Assembly (NCBI GenBank): GCA_030068075.1
Contig: CM057826.1
Span: forward strand, 117,204,746 to 117,268,745
From: Paguma larvata
Taxonomy: Eukaryota; Chordata; Mammalia; Carnivora; Viverridae
DNA length: 64,000 nt
Direction of reading: 5' to 3'
Numbering within the stretch: the first letter of the stretch is position 1; every line of letters begins with the position of its first letter. Both the position numbers and the translations under genes were made by a program. Under the pieces are notes generated by a model that did no database searches, was not told the origin of the DNA, and was given only the letters and a program-made list of their open reading frames with translations. Positions 23,587-33,902 of this stretch are shown piece after piece.

Positions 23587-26500
23587 TCACCTGTGAAGAG
23601 CTAGCTGCTGGAGGGCACGCACACGATCCTGGAGCTGTGCGTCCTCCTCGTGCCTTTCCAGGACCTGCAGCCCTGATTGCTGCAGAAAGTCCTCAGCAGC
23701 CTAAGAGCACGAAAGAAAAGGATTCAGTACCTAGGTCCCTGGGCACTAACACTCAATTCCCACAGGCTTATAGGTTAGCCCGCCTCTATTTGGAAGAGTG
23801 TCTTCCCAAAAAGAGGCGGGAAGTTCCAGCCTGGAGTCCATCTAGGCTTGCCAGGCCCTGAGAATTGACTAGAGAGGACTGGAAGGAAAGGGGCCATGGT
23901 GAGACTAGAGGCCTCAGAACAGGGGACCAGGGCCAAAACCCACCTCTGGCCGGTAGAGGAACAGCAATTGCAGCAGCTCTAGACTCTGGCCTACTACTTC
24001 AATGTCGCGGAAGGCCAGTGTGCCAATCAAGCAGGAGAGCAAGGGCCCTGGCCACAGACGCTGGCAGTAAGCAGGACCCTTCTCTGCCACGTTGCACAGA
24101 ACTGTGAGCACCTGCAGAGAGACGTATGCACAGTCCCCACAAAGGATGAGAACTAAAGATTAATGATGGCTTTGGCAACAGATCCCGGATATAAGTGACC
24201 CCAATACCTACCAATACGCTCACCACATTAGAAACTGACAACAACTGCAAGAGGGGCTCAATCAGATCCATGGAGAGCAAGGAGGTACAGAAACTAGGAC
24301 TGTTTGCTGGAAGGGAAAATGTCACAGTAAAATCCCTCAAGCAGGGGCCTGAAACTGCCTCCCCCAATCCTACCCACCTCAGCCGAGTCCATAAGGAAGT
24401 ATGCCCAGATTCTAAAGGTCCCAGGCACATTACGGCACATACCAGTGAGGTTGTTAAGGAGCCAGAGGGCCTCAGGAAGTAGGCTGGGCTGTTTCTGAAG
24501 GAAGAACTGCTGGAGTATAAATAAAGCTGCCAGAACACGCTCATCTTCAAGCTGATTCTGCCCTCCCACAACCTCCACTGCTGTTTCTGTTAGCAAGTTG
24601 CTTAGACACCGAAGCACAGGGCATGCCAGCTGCAAAGACAAGTTGGGAGTATGGTCTAAGGAGAAAAGGGCTAGCTATGTACCGAAGGAGGAACAGAGTG
24701 GGAAGAAAGGTAGCCCAGACCTTGACCTGTTCTCTTCACCTACCAGCTCCAGTCCGGCATCCTCTGTTCTCTGGACAGCTCCAGCCACGTCCAATAGCAG
24801 CAGCCCCAGAGTAGACAGACCCCCATGGGAGATGAGCAGGGCATTGTTGACCTGGCTGGACAATAAGAATCAAATAGTCACCAGTCAGTCAATCCCAACT
24901 TTAAGACGGCAAATGGCTTAGGTTTGTAGGCTTCCTGGGCTCCAAGTAAAGAGGACCACAGAAGGAAGAAACTCACTGCAATTCCAGAAACCAAAATTCA
25001 AAAACATGAGTGTCCAGGAAGGGAGCCCCAGGGAAGGTCTGTGGGACTTTTGCAAATGGCCTGTGTTACCTGCAGATGATATAGTGCAGGCACCAGGCAA
25101 ATTCCACAGCGACCCCAAGGTTCAGCTTTGGGCCAGGTTGCAACAGTCGCAGGATGTGCTCGGGGAGAGTGGAGCCCAAGACAGAGCTGTCAGCAGAAGG
25201 AAAGCTGTGAGTTGGAACCACAGAAGCCAAGATGCCAGTCATTCTTCCCGAACCCTAAGAGCAGGTGGGAAAGTATCCAAATCCAAAGCTCTTCCCAGCC
25301 AGATACATTGAACTAAAATGAGAACAGCTCTGGAAACAAGACTTGATCAGACCTCCAAGGGTCACAACACCAAGTAGGTCACACCTACCTGCGCATCTGG
25401 AAACCCAATTTTACTTACGGGATGATCATCTCTGGAGCTTCCTTAACCTGCAGAAGCTGGGACAAGGCATATCCAAGGGCTTCCAGCACAGTCAGATGGG
25501 GGGACTAGAAGGAGACAGAGGACAGATCTGACTCTGGAAGCTGGGCCGTAAGATTTCCCATGACTTTCAACCCCTTAGCATAGGGCAGAGGCTGAAGCTG
25601 CCTAAACAAAGCAGGGGGACTATGTAGAGACAAGTGAGGGGAGGGCTGCCCAAGGAGGGAGACGGTAGATGGATGCTCACCTGGATGCAGGCAGCCAAGG
25701 CTGGAACAATGCCCTGTGGCAGGAGCTGCCTCCTCACAGCCTCACTCTCCACAATCAGGTTACCCAGTGTATACAGACAGAGCTCCTGAGAGTGGGACAA
25801 CAAAAGCACTGGGCACGGCCTATCTCAGGCTAGGGTGGGGGTTAGGGTGGGGGTGGGAGTATGGAGGGTGGAATGTTCTGGTCTGTGAGGCTCTGGGCAA
25901 AAGGGAAATGGAAGATGATGGGCATATGCACGGCTATGGACGTCAAAGGAAACAAGTTGTCTTCTTCCCCGTGTGCCAGCTCAAACTACACCCAAAAGCA
26001 TAATTTTTAAATCGAAGCCAAGAACAAGGCAGGAAGGGACCGGGCTTACTATAAAGTCTGAGCTGTGACCGGAGAGGTAGGTGAGAAGGTAGGAAGTGGC
26101 TGGCAGGCAGGCCTCAGCCACCGCAGACTGCTCAGAATGAGAGAGCTCATGAAGGCACCGAGCGGCCTCAAGCTGCAACAGGGCGTGGTTGCTGGTCAGA
26201 AGCCCGACCAGGGTCCGCATGCTGCCCTCCAGCCTACATGAGTGAGCACCAGAGCCCTGCTCAGCTTGTGGCCCATCCCCTCCACACTCCTGTCCATCCC
26301 TCAGAGCCCCCGGCCCCACTCACACCACCCACACTGACCAGATGAAGGTCTGCTGCGTCTCGGGGTGCTGCAAGCCTCGACGAAGGCTGACCAGAGCCCT
26401 CTCTCTCTCCTTTTCCTCTGTCCCCCGCTGCGCTAATCGTAGGAACTGCTGGATCTGGAGCGCAGGGCAGGGAGAGAAGGGATGGCAACACGAAATTGCC

Positions 26501-28692
26501 AGAAAGCAAGCACGAGTCCTACTCCGCCCACTTCACCCATGAGCACTCCAGTGGCGCACCATCCCTAGAGCTTGTCATTCACACTAACATGGCTAATAAG
26601 TCTCAGGCTTGCAGTAAGGTAGACAAAAGAGGGAATCAGAACTGGGTTTCATACCAGCCCTGCCACTTCTATGCAAGGAACCTAAACCTCAGTTTTTCAC
26701 CTGAAAAATGAGAATAACATCTTTCCTGCCTTCTTACAGGGTTATTTCAGGGCTGACATTTAAACCTTCCAGTCTGGCACAACCGACCCCACGCAACCTA
26801 TACTCCAACATCTAGCATAACATGACTTGTTTTTAATGCTTCCAAGCTTTTGCACAATCTGTTCTTTCTGCCTGGGATACCCTCCCCACGTCCTCCACTC
26901 CCTTTTGCACACGACGGGGTTTCTATTGTGCCTCAGGTTGCCTTCATGACAGGTGGTTAGCAAACCTGTCTCTGTCACAGGGTTACTGCAAGCACTTCAA
27001 AGACAGGGACTCTCTTCATCTTCGTGTGCCTCACTACACAGCACAGTATCTTGGCATAAAGTAAGCGCACAATGAACTAATGAGCCTAGGCATGAGTGCT
27101 TTGTGAACAACATATGTACACACAGACAATATAAACAGAGGAGATGCCGAATGCTTGCTGAATGAGTAAATCAGCTAAAACTAATCATTTCATCCACTTA
27201 TTCACTAAATACTGACCATCTACTATATGCCAGATACTATACAGGCACCTGAGTTTTCAATGACAACAAATAAGATAGGGTCTAGGTTCTGAGGCACCTG
27301 AGTGGCTCAGTCAGTTAAGCGTCCAACTTTGACTCAGGTCATGATCTCAAAGTTTGTGGGTTCAAGCCCCATAACAGGTTCTGTGCCTGAAAGCTCAGGG
27401 CTAGGGCCTGGAGCCTGCTTCAGATCCTGTCCCCTCCTCTCTCTCTCTCTTTCTCTCTCTCTCTCTGCCTCTTCCCCGCTTGCACTCTGTCTCTCTCACT
27501 CTCTAAAATAAATAAACGTTAAAAAAAATAAGTCTAGTTGGAAAAATGATAAACAAGCAAACAATCAGTAGGATCGACATTCTGCAAACAGGCTGTCAAG
27601 ACAGAATACTAATAGAGCCACACTTTTAGATGCTGCAAATGGAAACGCCTTGAGGCAGGAAAGAGCCTCATACAGTCTTTCAAGAACTAAAAACCGGGGT
27701 GTGGCACCTGAGTGGCTCAGTCAGGTGAAGGACCGACTTAGGCTCAGGTCATGATCTCCGGGAGAGTTCGAGCCCCGTATCCCCATATCACGATCGCCTA
27801 TGTCAGGCTTCAGCCCAGACCCCACTTCGGATCCTCTGTCCCCTGTCTTGGTCCCTCCCTGGCTTGCCCTCTCCCCAAAATAAGTATTAAAAAAATTATT
27901 TAAAAAGGGTAATTTTGCCTAAGATGAATAAACTGGTAAGACTGGGGGTAGGCAAAGGTTAGACAATGCTGGACATCATAGGTCACAGGAAGGATTTTGG
28001 TCTCTATGAGTTCTTAAAAGACACGTCTGTCTAATGTATGGAGAATGAACTAGAAGGCGGCAAGCACAGATGCAGATGACCTGTTAGAAGGCTATTGTGA
28101 GTATGCGGAGAAGAGGATGGCGTAGCCACGATGGTGAAGCCAGTAAGGACACCAAAGCTCCTTAGGAGTTTAAAACGACTACCACTTCATGTACTGGTGT
28201 GGGGATGAAAGACCCAGTTGTCGAGGATGATTCCCCGGTTTCTGGCTTGGCCCACAGGATGGATGGAAGTACTGAAGGGACCGCGTTCAGATTTGGAGGG
28301 GACCTCAAAAGGAATTTGGCGCCAGCCGTCGTCGACCTCACCGCGCACCCTGTCGCCTCACCTCAGTTTCCCCAAGGATCACGGCCGCACATCCCCCTTC
28401 GGCTTCCTCCGGGACGTCGTCTCTCAGCAGTCTCTTACTAATCAGCTGCTGTTCCCTCCGCGCTTTCCGCAGTGCTGGGGGCAAAGGAGCCGGCTTAACG
28501 TTGGGAGGGCATCTAGGACTCTGAACCCCGTCTCCAACCCTCCTCAACCTAACTCCGACCGCCATAGCCACCCCCCGCATCCTGCCGTCTCCCTTGCTCG
28601 ACAGCACCTGCCTCCCGCTCCCGTCGGCGGCACCGTAGCTCCTCCACCACGCAGCCCACCGGTCTGAGGCGACTCTGCCGTCCGCTCCACAT
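23587..28692 (-). CDS. TMCO6: TMCO6, transmembrane and coiled-coil domain protein 6 (12 exons)
   Basis: Exons: 28692-28608, 28474-28362, 26454-26339, 26233-26050, 25785-25681, 25504-25419, 25186-25070, 24855-24744, 24629-24443, 24306-24212, 24111-23944, 23700-23587; 1482 nt, 493 aa, as in human. The N-terminus is basic and helical (MWSGRQSRLRP, CRRREREA, KARREQQLISKRLLR), resembling an importin-beta-binding-like coil. The rest is ARM-type helical repeats (LVGLLTSNHALLQLEAARCL, LYTLGNLIVESEAVRRQLLP, ALWLLNNLTANSPSFC, LTVLCNVAEKGPAYCQRLWP). Hydrophobic stretches such as LSTLGLLLLDVAGAV explain the 'transmembrane' name, but they look like ARM helices. Its biological role is poorly defined. Exon 8 uses the first of two nearby AGs (agCCAG), the one that keeps frame. 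Confidence 0.95.
26800..27080. repeat. Probable L2 LINE 3' fragment in TMCO6 intron
   Basis: 'gcttttgcacaatctgttct' then 'ctgcctgggataccctcccc' is the L2 3'-end pattern. Confidence 0.45.
27291..27524 (+). mobile_element. Can-SINE, forward, in TMCO6 intron 2
   Basis: 'ggcacctgagtggctcagtc' head, long CT-rich run, 'aaataaataaacgttaaaa' tail. Confidence 0.9.
27703..27905 (+). mobile_element. Degraded Can-SINE, forward, in TMCO6 intron 2
   Basis: 'ggcacctgagtggctcagtc' head, and 'gctcaggtcatgatctccgg' is recognisable, but the body is diverged. Confidence 0.7.
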
Positions 28693-29000
28693 GGTGGACC
28701 AAGATAAAATTCGCCCAGAGCAGAAAGCCAGGGAAGCGCTTCACGAGCCTAAAAGATAGCACGCACCGCGCAGCCGCAGCGCTTGCCGGAAAAGGAGGTG
28801 CGAGTGGGCGGAGCACGGCGCAAAGTGAGGGCTGGGAGGAGCAAGAAGGCGCAACCGGGGTCTGAAGCCGGGCGGGTGGAGAGGGGGTACGGACGGAAAG
28901 AGGGGAGGGGCGAAGGGAGAGTAGAATGGGGTGGGGCAAGGGCAGGGAGGGGCGGAGAGAAAGCTAGAGGCGGAGTAGGAGCTGGGCAGCCGAGAGCCTA
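28693..29000 (-). promoter_or_regulatory. TMCO6 CpG-rich promoter region
   Basis: GC-rich, G-run-rich sequence directly upstream of the TMCO6 start, with many CpGs to about 28870 and no TATA box. Assigned by position. Confidence 0.5.
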
Positions 29001-29339
29001 AGGAATACTTAACGGCACCGCTCCGCCTCTGGTTTCTCTCCTTTCCGGTTCTAGGAAAAAACTCAACCTCGACCCGGACCGGCAGTGCCTCGCCTTCCGC
29101 TCAGCAAATACAACCTCCCCATACCTAACACATCCTAGATGAACATTCAAAACTACCCCGACCTCTAGGAAGATGTCACTAATAACGGCTCTCACTGATG
29201 AACGCTGGATTCACATTACTTTATTGAATTGTTCTCCATTATGACAATTAGCCCCGGTATGCGGTATGAAGAAAATGAAACAAATATTATTTCCCTGTTC
29301 TCAATAAAAGTAAATCGCATTATTGGGGGGACAAAGTAA

Positions 29340-29538
29340 CTTTTTTTAATGTTTCTTTTTGAGAGAGAGACAGAGACAGAGCGCGATAGTGAGAAGGACA
29401 AAGAGAGGGAATCTGAAGCAGGCTCCAGGCTGTGAACTGTCAGCACAGAGCCAGAGGTGGGGTTCGAGCCCATGGACTGTGAGATCATTACCTGAGCCAA
29501 AGTCCCACGCTTAACCCACTGAGCCACCCAGGCGCCCC
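29340..29538 (-). mobile_element. Can-SINE, reverse
   Basis: 'ttttttaatgtttctttttg' start, GA-rich run, 'ccaggctgtgaactgtcagc', ends 'gagccacccaggcgcccc'. Confidence 0.92.
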
Positions 29539-29551
29539 TAGTAGTTCTTTT

Positions 29552-29745
29552 TTTAATGTTTAATTTTTTTTTTATGTTTATTTATTTTTGAGAGAGAGAG
29601 AGAGAGGAGGGGCTGACAGAAAGGGAGAGAGAGAATCCAAAGCAGGCTCTGCACTATCAGCGATCAAAAAGCCCCACCCAATCAGGGCTAGATCCCAGGA
29701 GCCATGAGATCATGACCTGAGTGGAAATCAAGAGTTGAATGCTTA
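29552..29745 (-). mobile_element. Can-SINE, reverse, head truncated into an A run
   Basis: Normal tail and body, but the expected 'actgagccaccc' head is replaced by a run of about 27 A (29744-29770), suggesting recombination or loss at this junction. Confidence 0.75.
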
Positions 29746-30023
29746 AAAAAAAAAAAAAAAAAAAAAAAAAGTCCAATGCTTAATAAATAACTCTTAAACC
29801 AAATTTTGAGTGCCGTTAACTACTACGTACTGGAGAAACACTGGTGAATAAAAAAACTGTGTTCCTTACCTCTGAAACCTGAACTGTGGCCAAGTAAGCC
29901 TTGCATGGTCTAATCTCTGCATGCCTCTCCAGTCTTCAATGGAGTGGTGCCTGCACTAACCCATCTCTCCTGGGATCTTCTCTTTGTTCCAAGCCTTCGC
30001 TGTCTTCCTGCTCCAGGCTTTTG

Positions 30024-30085
30024 CACAGGCTGTTACCCTCCCTGGAGCCCTGTCTCTGCCTCAATCCCAATAAACATCCTTCTCT
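30024..30085 (+). repeat. 62-bp inverted repeat, left arm
   Basis: Matches the reverse complement of 31131-31192 base for base by eye. The arm begins cacaggctgttaccc and ends catccttctct. The surrounding sequence (gcttttgcacaggctgtt) is L2-like, so the arm may derive from an L2 3' end. Confidence 0.85.
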
Positions 30086-30299
30086 TAATTAACACCACCC
30101 TCAAGATCTCAATTACAGTGTCCCCTACTCAGAACAACTGTACTGTTGCTGTCAGGAGAGCCTATAGCAACATATACTTCATAACCCTTCTCATGACTGT
30201 CATTAAGTTACAGTGTAATTGTTTGGTGTTGTCTCCTCCCCTTCACAATTCCAAGAAAATAGAGTCCTGGTAGCACTTAAGAATTTCTATTGGAGGCCT

Positions 30300-30500
30300 C
30301 TAGTTTTTAGAAAGCTATTACTTAGGCAAATAAAAGAGCAAATCCAGGAAAGGGAACTGTTCTTCAAACCAACTTCCTCTGGTAGTCTAGTGGCTAGGAT
30401 TTGGCACTTTCAAACCAACTTCCTTCCCTAGAATTTAATTTCATCTCTTGGAGTCAATTGCCTTCCATCTCTTTCACAAACCACCTAGTTAAATATCTGC
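30300..30500 (+). repeat. Diverged direct repeat, copy 1 (CD14 upstream)
   Basis: Shares agaaagctattactt, gttcttca..acttcct and atctcttggagtcaa in the same order with 31889-32080. Copy 1 has an extra insertion at 30379-30424. Confidence 0.6.
30379..30408 (+). mobile_element. Tailless tRNA-Glu 5'-half retropseudogene
   Basis: The 30-nt insert (ctggtagtctagtggctagg then atttggcact) resembles the 5' half of tRNA-Glu up to the anticodon loop, A box included. It is flanked by an exact 16-bp duplication, ttcaaaccaacttcct, at 30363-30378 and 30409-30424. The paralogous sequence near 31978 lacks the insert. There is no A tail. Confidence 0.65.
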
Positions 30501-31130
30501 AGACCATCAGCCTGCCCCCACACCTCTCCAGGCCCAGCACCCCTCCAGCTCAGGGATAGCCATTTACCGAGCACCTCTGGCTGGAGGTAGGGTCTGGGTC
30601 TTGTCTCCTTTGTCATGGGACGGGCTGCTCCTAACAAACTCTATATTTCTCCTGTGTGGAAAGTAAGGCAAGTCATCAGGCAAAATGTCTGCTCGGAGAG
30701 TTACAGCTGTCCACCCTGGTTTTTTTGCACTTATCTGCCCAGCAAGACTGTCAATCCTGTAAACAACAGCCCCATGTCCTCTCTAATACAGAGCTCACTG
30801 TTCCTTTCTCCGCAGCTCCCACAAGTCCTTGGTTTCTCCCCTGTGAGTCCTCTTCTCTATGGACTGTAGCTGCCTCTATGGTCTGTGTTTGCCTCCCCCA
30901 CCTGCTGGAGTACTTGAGGGACTGTGTGATGGCCATGTCTGCACCCCTGAGTTTTGTACCAGCCCTGACATTTGGTAGACAAATGATAGATATTTGTCGA
31001 ATCCAGGTGTGAGTTGGGGATCTTTGCAGAACCATTATTGCCCCTCTTCATTTGTGCCCCAGAGTGCCTCCCCTAAAATGATGGGGTTTGCTAAGGAGCC
31101 AGGCTTCAGTGGCCTGAGTCTCCTGAATGC

Positions 31131-31192
31131 AGAGAAGGATGTTTATTGGGATTGAGGCAGAGACAGGGCTCCAGGGAGGGTAACAGCCTGTG
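31131..31192 (-). repeat. 62-bp inverted repeat, right arm
   Basis: Reverse complement of 30024-30085. The arms are about 1.05 kb apart. Confidence 0.85.
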
Positions 31193-31234
31193 TTTAATGA
31201 AGAACATAACAGGAGTACTCTCAATAGATGTGGC

Positions 31235-31375
31235 TCTGTAGTCATAAACAGGTACTACCATTATCTCCATTTTGCAAAGCAGGCGCCCGGAAATCTGAGG
31301 CCCAGAAACTTGCCGAAGTGCTGGGATTCCAAGCCTGGCTGTCTGACCGCAGAGTCAGTGTATTTGACCCTGAGC
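31235..31375 (+). repeat. MIR fragment
   Basis: 'ctccattttgcaaagcaggc' ... 'gaggcccagaaacttgccga' ... 'gggattccaagcctggctgt' follows the MIR 3' layout. Confidence 0.6.
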
Positions 31376-31888
31376 TATACTCACATCTCAGTCCTCAGGG
31401 ATGCTCCAGTGACCTGCCCTGGCTTTGAGGCGTGGCTCAGGGTGTCAGGGCATGACCAACAAGGCACACAGGGGAGCGGTGTGGTCTGATGAAGCCTCCC
31501 TGTTTGGAATGAGGACAGATGTGAAGTCGTTTCTGAAAACAGGAGAAGTGAGACGCTGAAACATTTTTTTAATATAGTTCTTTCCCCAGAATCCACAGGT
31601 GCAGAACTGTGAGGGCGGTTCTAGAGGCATAGCCCCTCATCCCTCTCTGAGACACTTGCTTTTTTTTCTTGGCAAAACAGGTAAGTTACTAATTAATCCT
31701 CATTCAACATCAGTCCAGCCTTTCCTTTCTAGGACACAGGAATTGCACTGGGGGGAAGGGCAGGGGAGAGCTAGGTGCAAGGGGGAAAACTGGGTTAGAA
31801 ATGCCTTGTTTCTCAATTTCAGGATAAGGAAGTGGAAACTCTAAGAGGTGGAGCTGCTTGGCCAATGTGTCTCTGTTAAACACTTTTT

Positions 31889-32080
31889 TCTACTTTTAAG
31901 AAAGCTATTACTTTTCTTAGTAAACAAAGTTTTAAAAAGAACAAGTCAGCAAAAAAGAAAAAAGGAAGGGAGTTGTTCTTCAGACGGACTTCCTTCTCCT
32001 GAACCTCATCCTATCTCTTGGAGTCAACAGCTGAAACTTACAATTCCTTCCACAAAATATCCAATTATATATCCGAGGGT
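31889..32080 (+). repeat. Diverged direct repeat, copy 2 (CD14 upstream)
   Basis: The partner of 30300-30500, without the tRNA-half insertion. It ends about 500 bp upstream of the CD14 start. Confidence 0.6.
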
Positions 32081-32583
32081 ATTCAGGGAATTGGATTTGG
32101 GTGTTGATAGTAACCACCAAGACTAGAGAAGAAAAAAAAACAAAACTACCCCGGTTGAGTCACTGGGATATAGGCAGAAGGAGGGAAGAGTCCTGGCCTG
32201 AGGCACTGGGGCTCTTTCTTTCTCAATAGCTATCAAACAAGCCTGGGGTGTCTGATTCACCAGGGCGCTGCCTGGGGCATTGCACTCTAGATGCCCTACA
32301 AGATCCTTCCCGCTACAGTCCCTCTCCTGGCAAAATCCTTCATTGCAAAATTTCCCAGAACGGTAGTGCCTAAAGTGGTTGGGTGGCAGAGAGGTGGGGA
32401 CTGACCAGGGTTCACAAAGGAAGTAACAGGGTAACATCCCAGGGTTACATAAACTCTCAGAGGCCGCCAAAGAGGACACAACGCGTGGGGAGCCTAGAAA
32501 CCAGAGAGCGCCGCTGCGTAGGAAAGAAGCCGGAGCACTTCCCGGAGCCTGCCAGGACACAGCGGCTCGGAGGACCAATCGAC

Positions 32584-33801
32584 CATGGTGAGTATACGGT
32601 CTTGGGGCCGAGAGGGAACCACTCGAGGAACCCCAGGGACTGGCTGGGGCTGCCCTGACCTCCGCTCTCTTCCCAGGTGCACGCGCCCGGCTCGCTGCTG
32701 CTGCTGCTGCTGCTGCTGCCCATGCTGGGCGTCTCTGAGACCACACCAGAGCCCTGCGAGGTGGACGACGAAGATGTCCGCTGCTTCTGCAACTTCACGG
32801 ATCCTCAGCCCGACTGGTCCAGCGCTTTCCAGTGTATGGCTGCCGTCGAGGTGGAGATCCACGGCGGCGGCCGCAGCCTGGAACCGTTCCTGAAGAACGC
32901 AGACGCCGACCCGAAGCAGTATGCGGACATGGTCAAGGCTCTGCGCTTGCGGCGCCTCACAGTGGGCTCTGCCCGGGTTCCGGCTGTGCTTCTGGTCGCC
33001 TTCCTGCGTGCGCTCTCGTACTCCCGCCTCAAAGAACTGACGCTCCAGGACCTGGAGGTAACCGGCGCGATGCCGCCGCCGCCTCTGGAAGCCACCGGGC
33101 CAGGGCTCTCCGCCCTCAGTCTCCGGAACGTGTCGTGGGCAACCGGAGGTGACTGGCTCGCGGAACTGCAGCAGTGGCTGAAGCCGGGCCTCAAGGTACT
33201 GAACATTGCGCAAGCACACTCGCTGGCTTTTCCCTGCGCCCGACTCCACACCTTCTCGGCCCTCACCGCCTTAGACCTATCAGACAATCCCGGACTGGGC
33301 GAGCACGGACTGACTGCCGCTCTCTGTCCGCACAAGTTCCCGGCCCTTCGGACTCTAGCTTTACGCAACGCCGGGATGCAGACGCCCAACGGCGTGTGCG
33401 TGGCCATGGCGGCAGCCGGTGTGCAACCCCACAGCCTAGACCTCAGTCACAACTCGCTGCGCGCCACCGCCCCAGGCGCTACTGGATGCGTCTGGCCCAG
33501 CACGCTGAACTCTCTCAACTTGTCATTCGCTGGGCTGGAGCAGGTGCCTAAGGGACTGCCGGCCAAGCTCAGCGTGCTAGATCTTAGGTGCAACAGGCTG
33601 AAAAGAGCGCCGGGGCCAGAAGAGCTGCCCAAGGTGAGTAACCTGACGCTGGACGGGAATCCCTTTATGGACCCTGAAGCCCCCAAATACCAAGAAGACT
33701 CGACGAACTCTGGCGTGGTCCAAGCCTGTGCGCGTTCGGCTCTGGCTGTGGGGATGTCCGGAACCCTCGCGGTGTTTCAAAGGGCGGGGGGCTTCGCTTA
33801 A
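32584..33801 (+). CDS. CD14: CD14, monocyte differentiation antigen / LPS co-receptor
   Basis: The start ATG (32584-32586) is alone at the end of exon 1, followed by a 90-bp intron (32587-32676) and a single large exon 32677-33801: 375 aa, equal to human. CD14 is a GPI-anchored or soluble leucine-rich-repeat protein that takes LPS from LBP and hands it to MD-2/TLR4. Seen: signal peptide with a Leu run, mature N-terminus TTPEPCEVDDEDVRCFCNF with its cysteines, LRR turns (LTALDLSDNPGLG, LRTLALRNAGM, HSLDLSHNSLRA, LNSLNLSFAGLEQV, LSVLDLRCNRL, VSNLTLDGNPF), N-glycosylation sequons NFT, NVS, NLS and NLT, and a hydrophobic GPI-signal-like C-terminus ending GGFA. No lesion. It lies in the same place and orientation relative to TMCO6 as in other mammals. 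Confidence 0.98.
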
Positions 33802-33896
33802 GGCCCAGGAGAGACTAATGAATTGGCTCAGATTGCCCTGGCTCCTGGGATGCCTCGTCAGGACGTCTTAACCAAACAACCCTCTGCCACATGTTC

Positions 33897-33902
33897 ATTA
33901 AA
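33897..33902 (+). promoter_or_regulatory. CD14 polyadenylation signal ATTAAA
   Basis: ATTAAA lies 96 nt after the CD14 stop, the first usable hexamer and consistent with a short 3' UTR. Confidence 0.6.

Larger units (their letters stand above)
29001..32583. other. TMCO6-CD14 intergenic / CD14 upstream region
   Basis: No gene is seen. The stretch holds two reverse SINEs, a 62-bp inverted repeat, a diverged direct repeat, a tRNA-half insertion and a MIR. The segment next to CD14 (about 32380-32583) should hold its myeloid promoter; an ETS/PU.1-like aggaagt lies at 32418-32424. Confidence 0.5.

Noticed and set aside
28218..28667. 149-aa plus-strand frame
   Set aside because: Antisense shadow of TMCO6 exons 1-2 and their GC-rich intron.
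30379..30424. Functional tRNA gene
   Set aside because: Only the 5' half is present; there is no acceptor stem partner or T arm.
32494..33249. 251-aa antisense frame over CD14
   Set aside because: Shadow of a GC-rich coding exon, with no family resemblance and no splice or promoter support.
32805..33407. 200-aa antisense frame over CD14
   Set aside because: Same reason: opposite-strand shadow of the LRR coding sequence.
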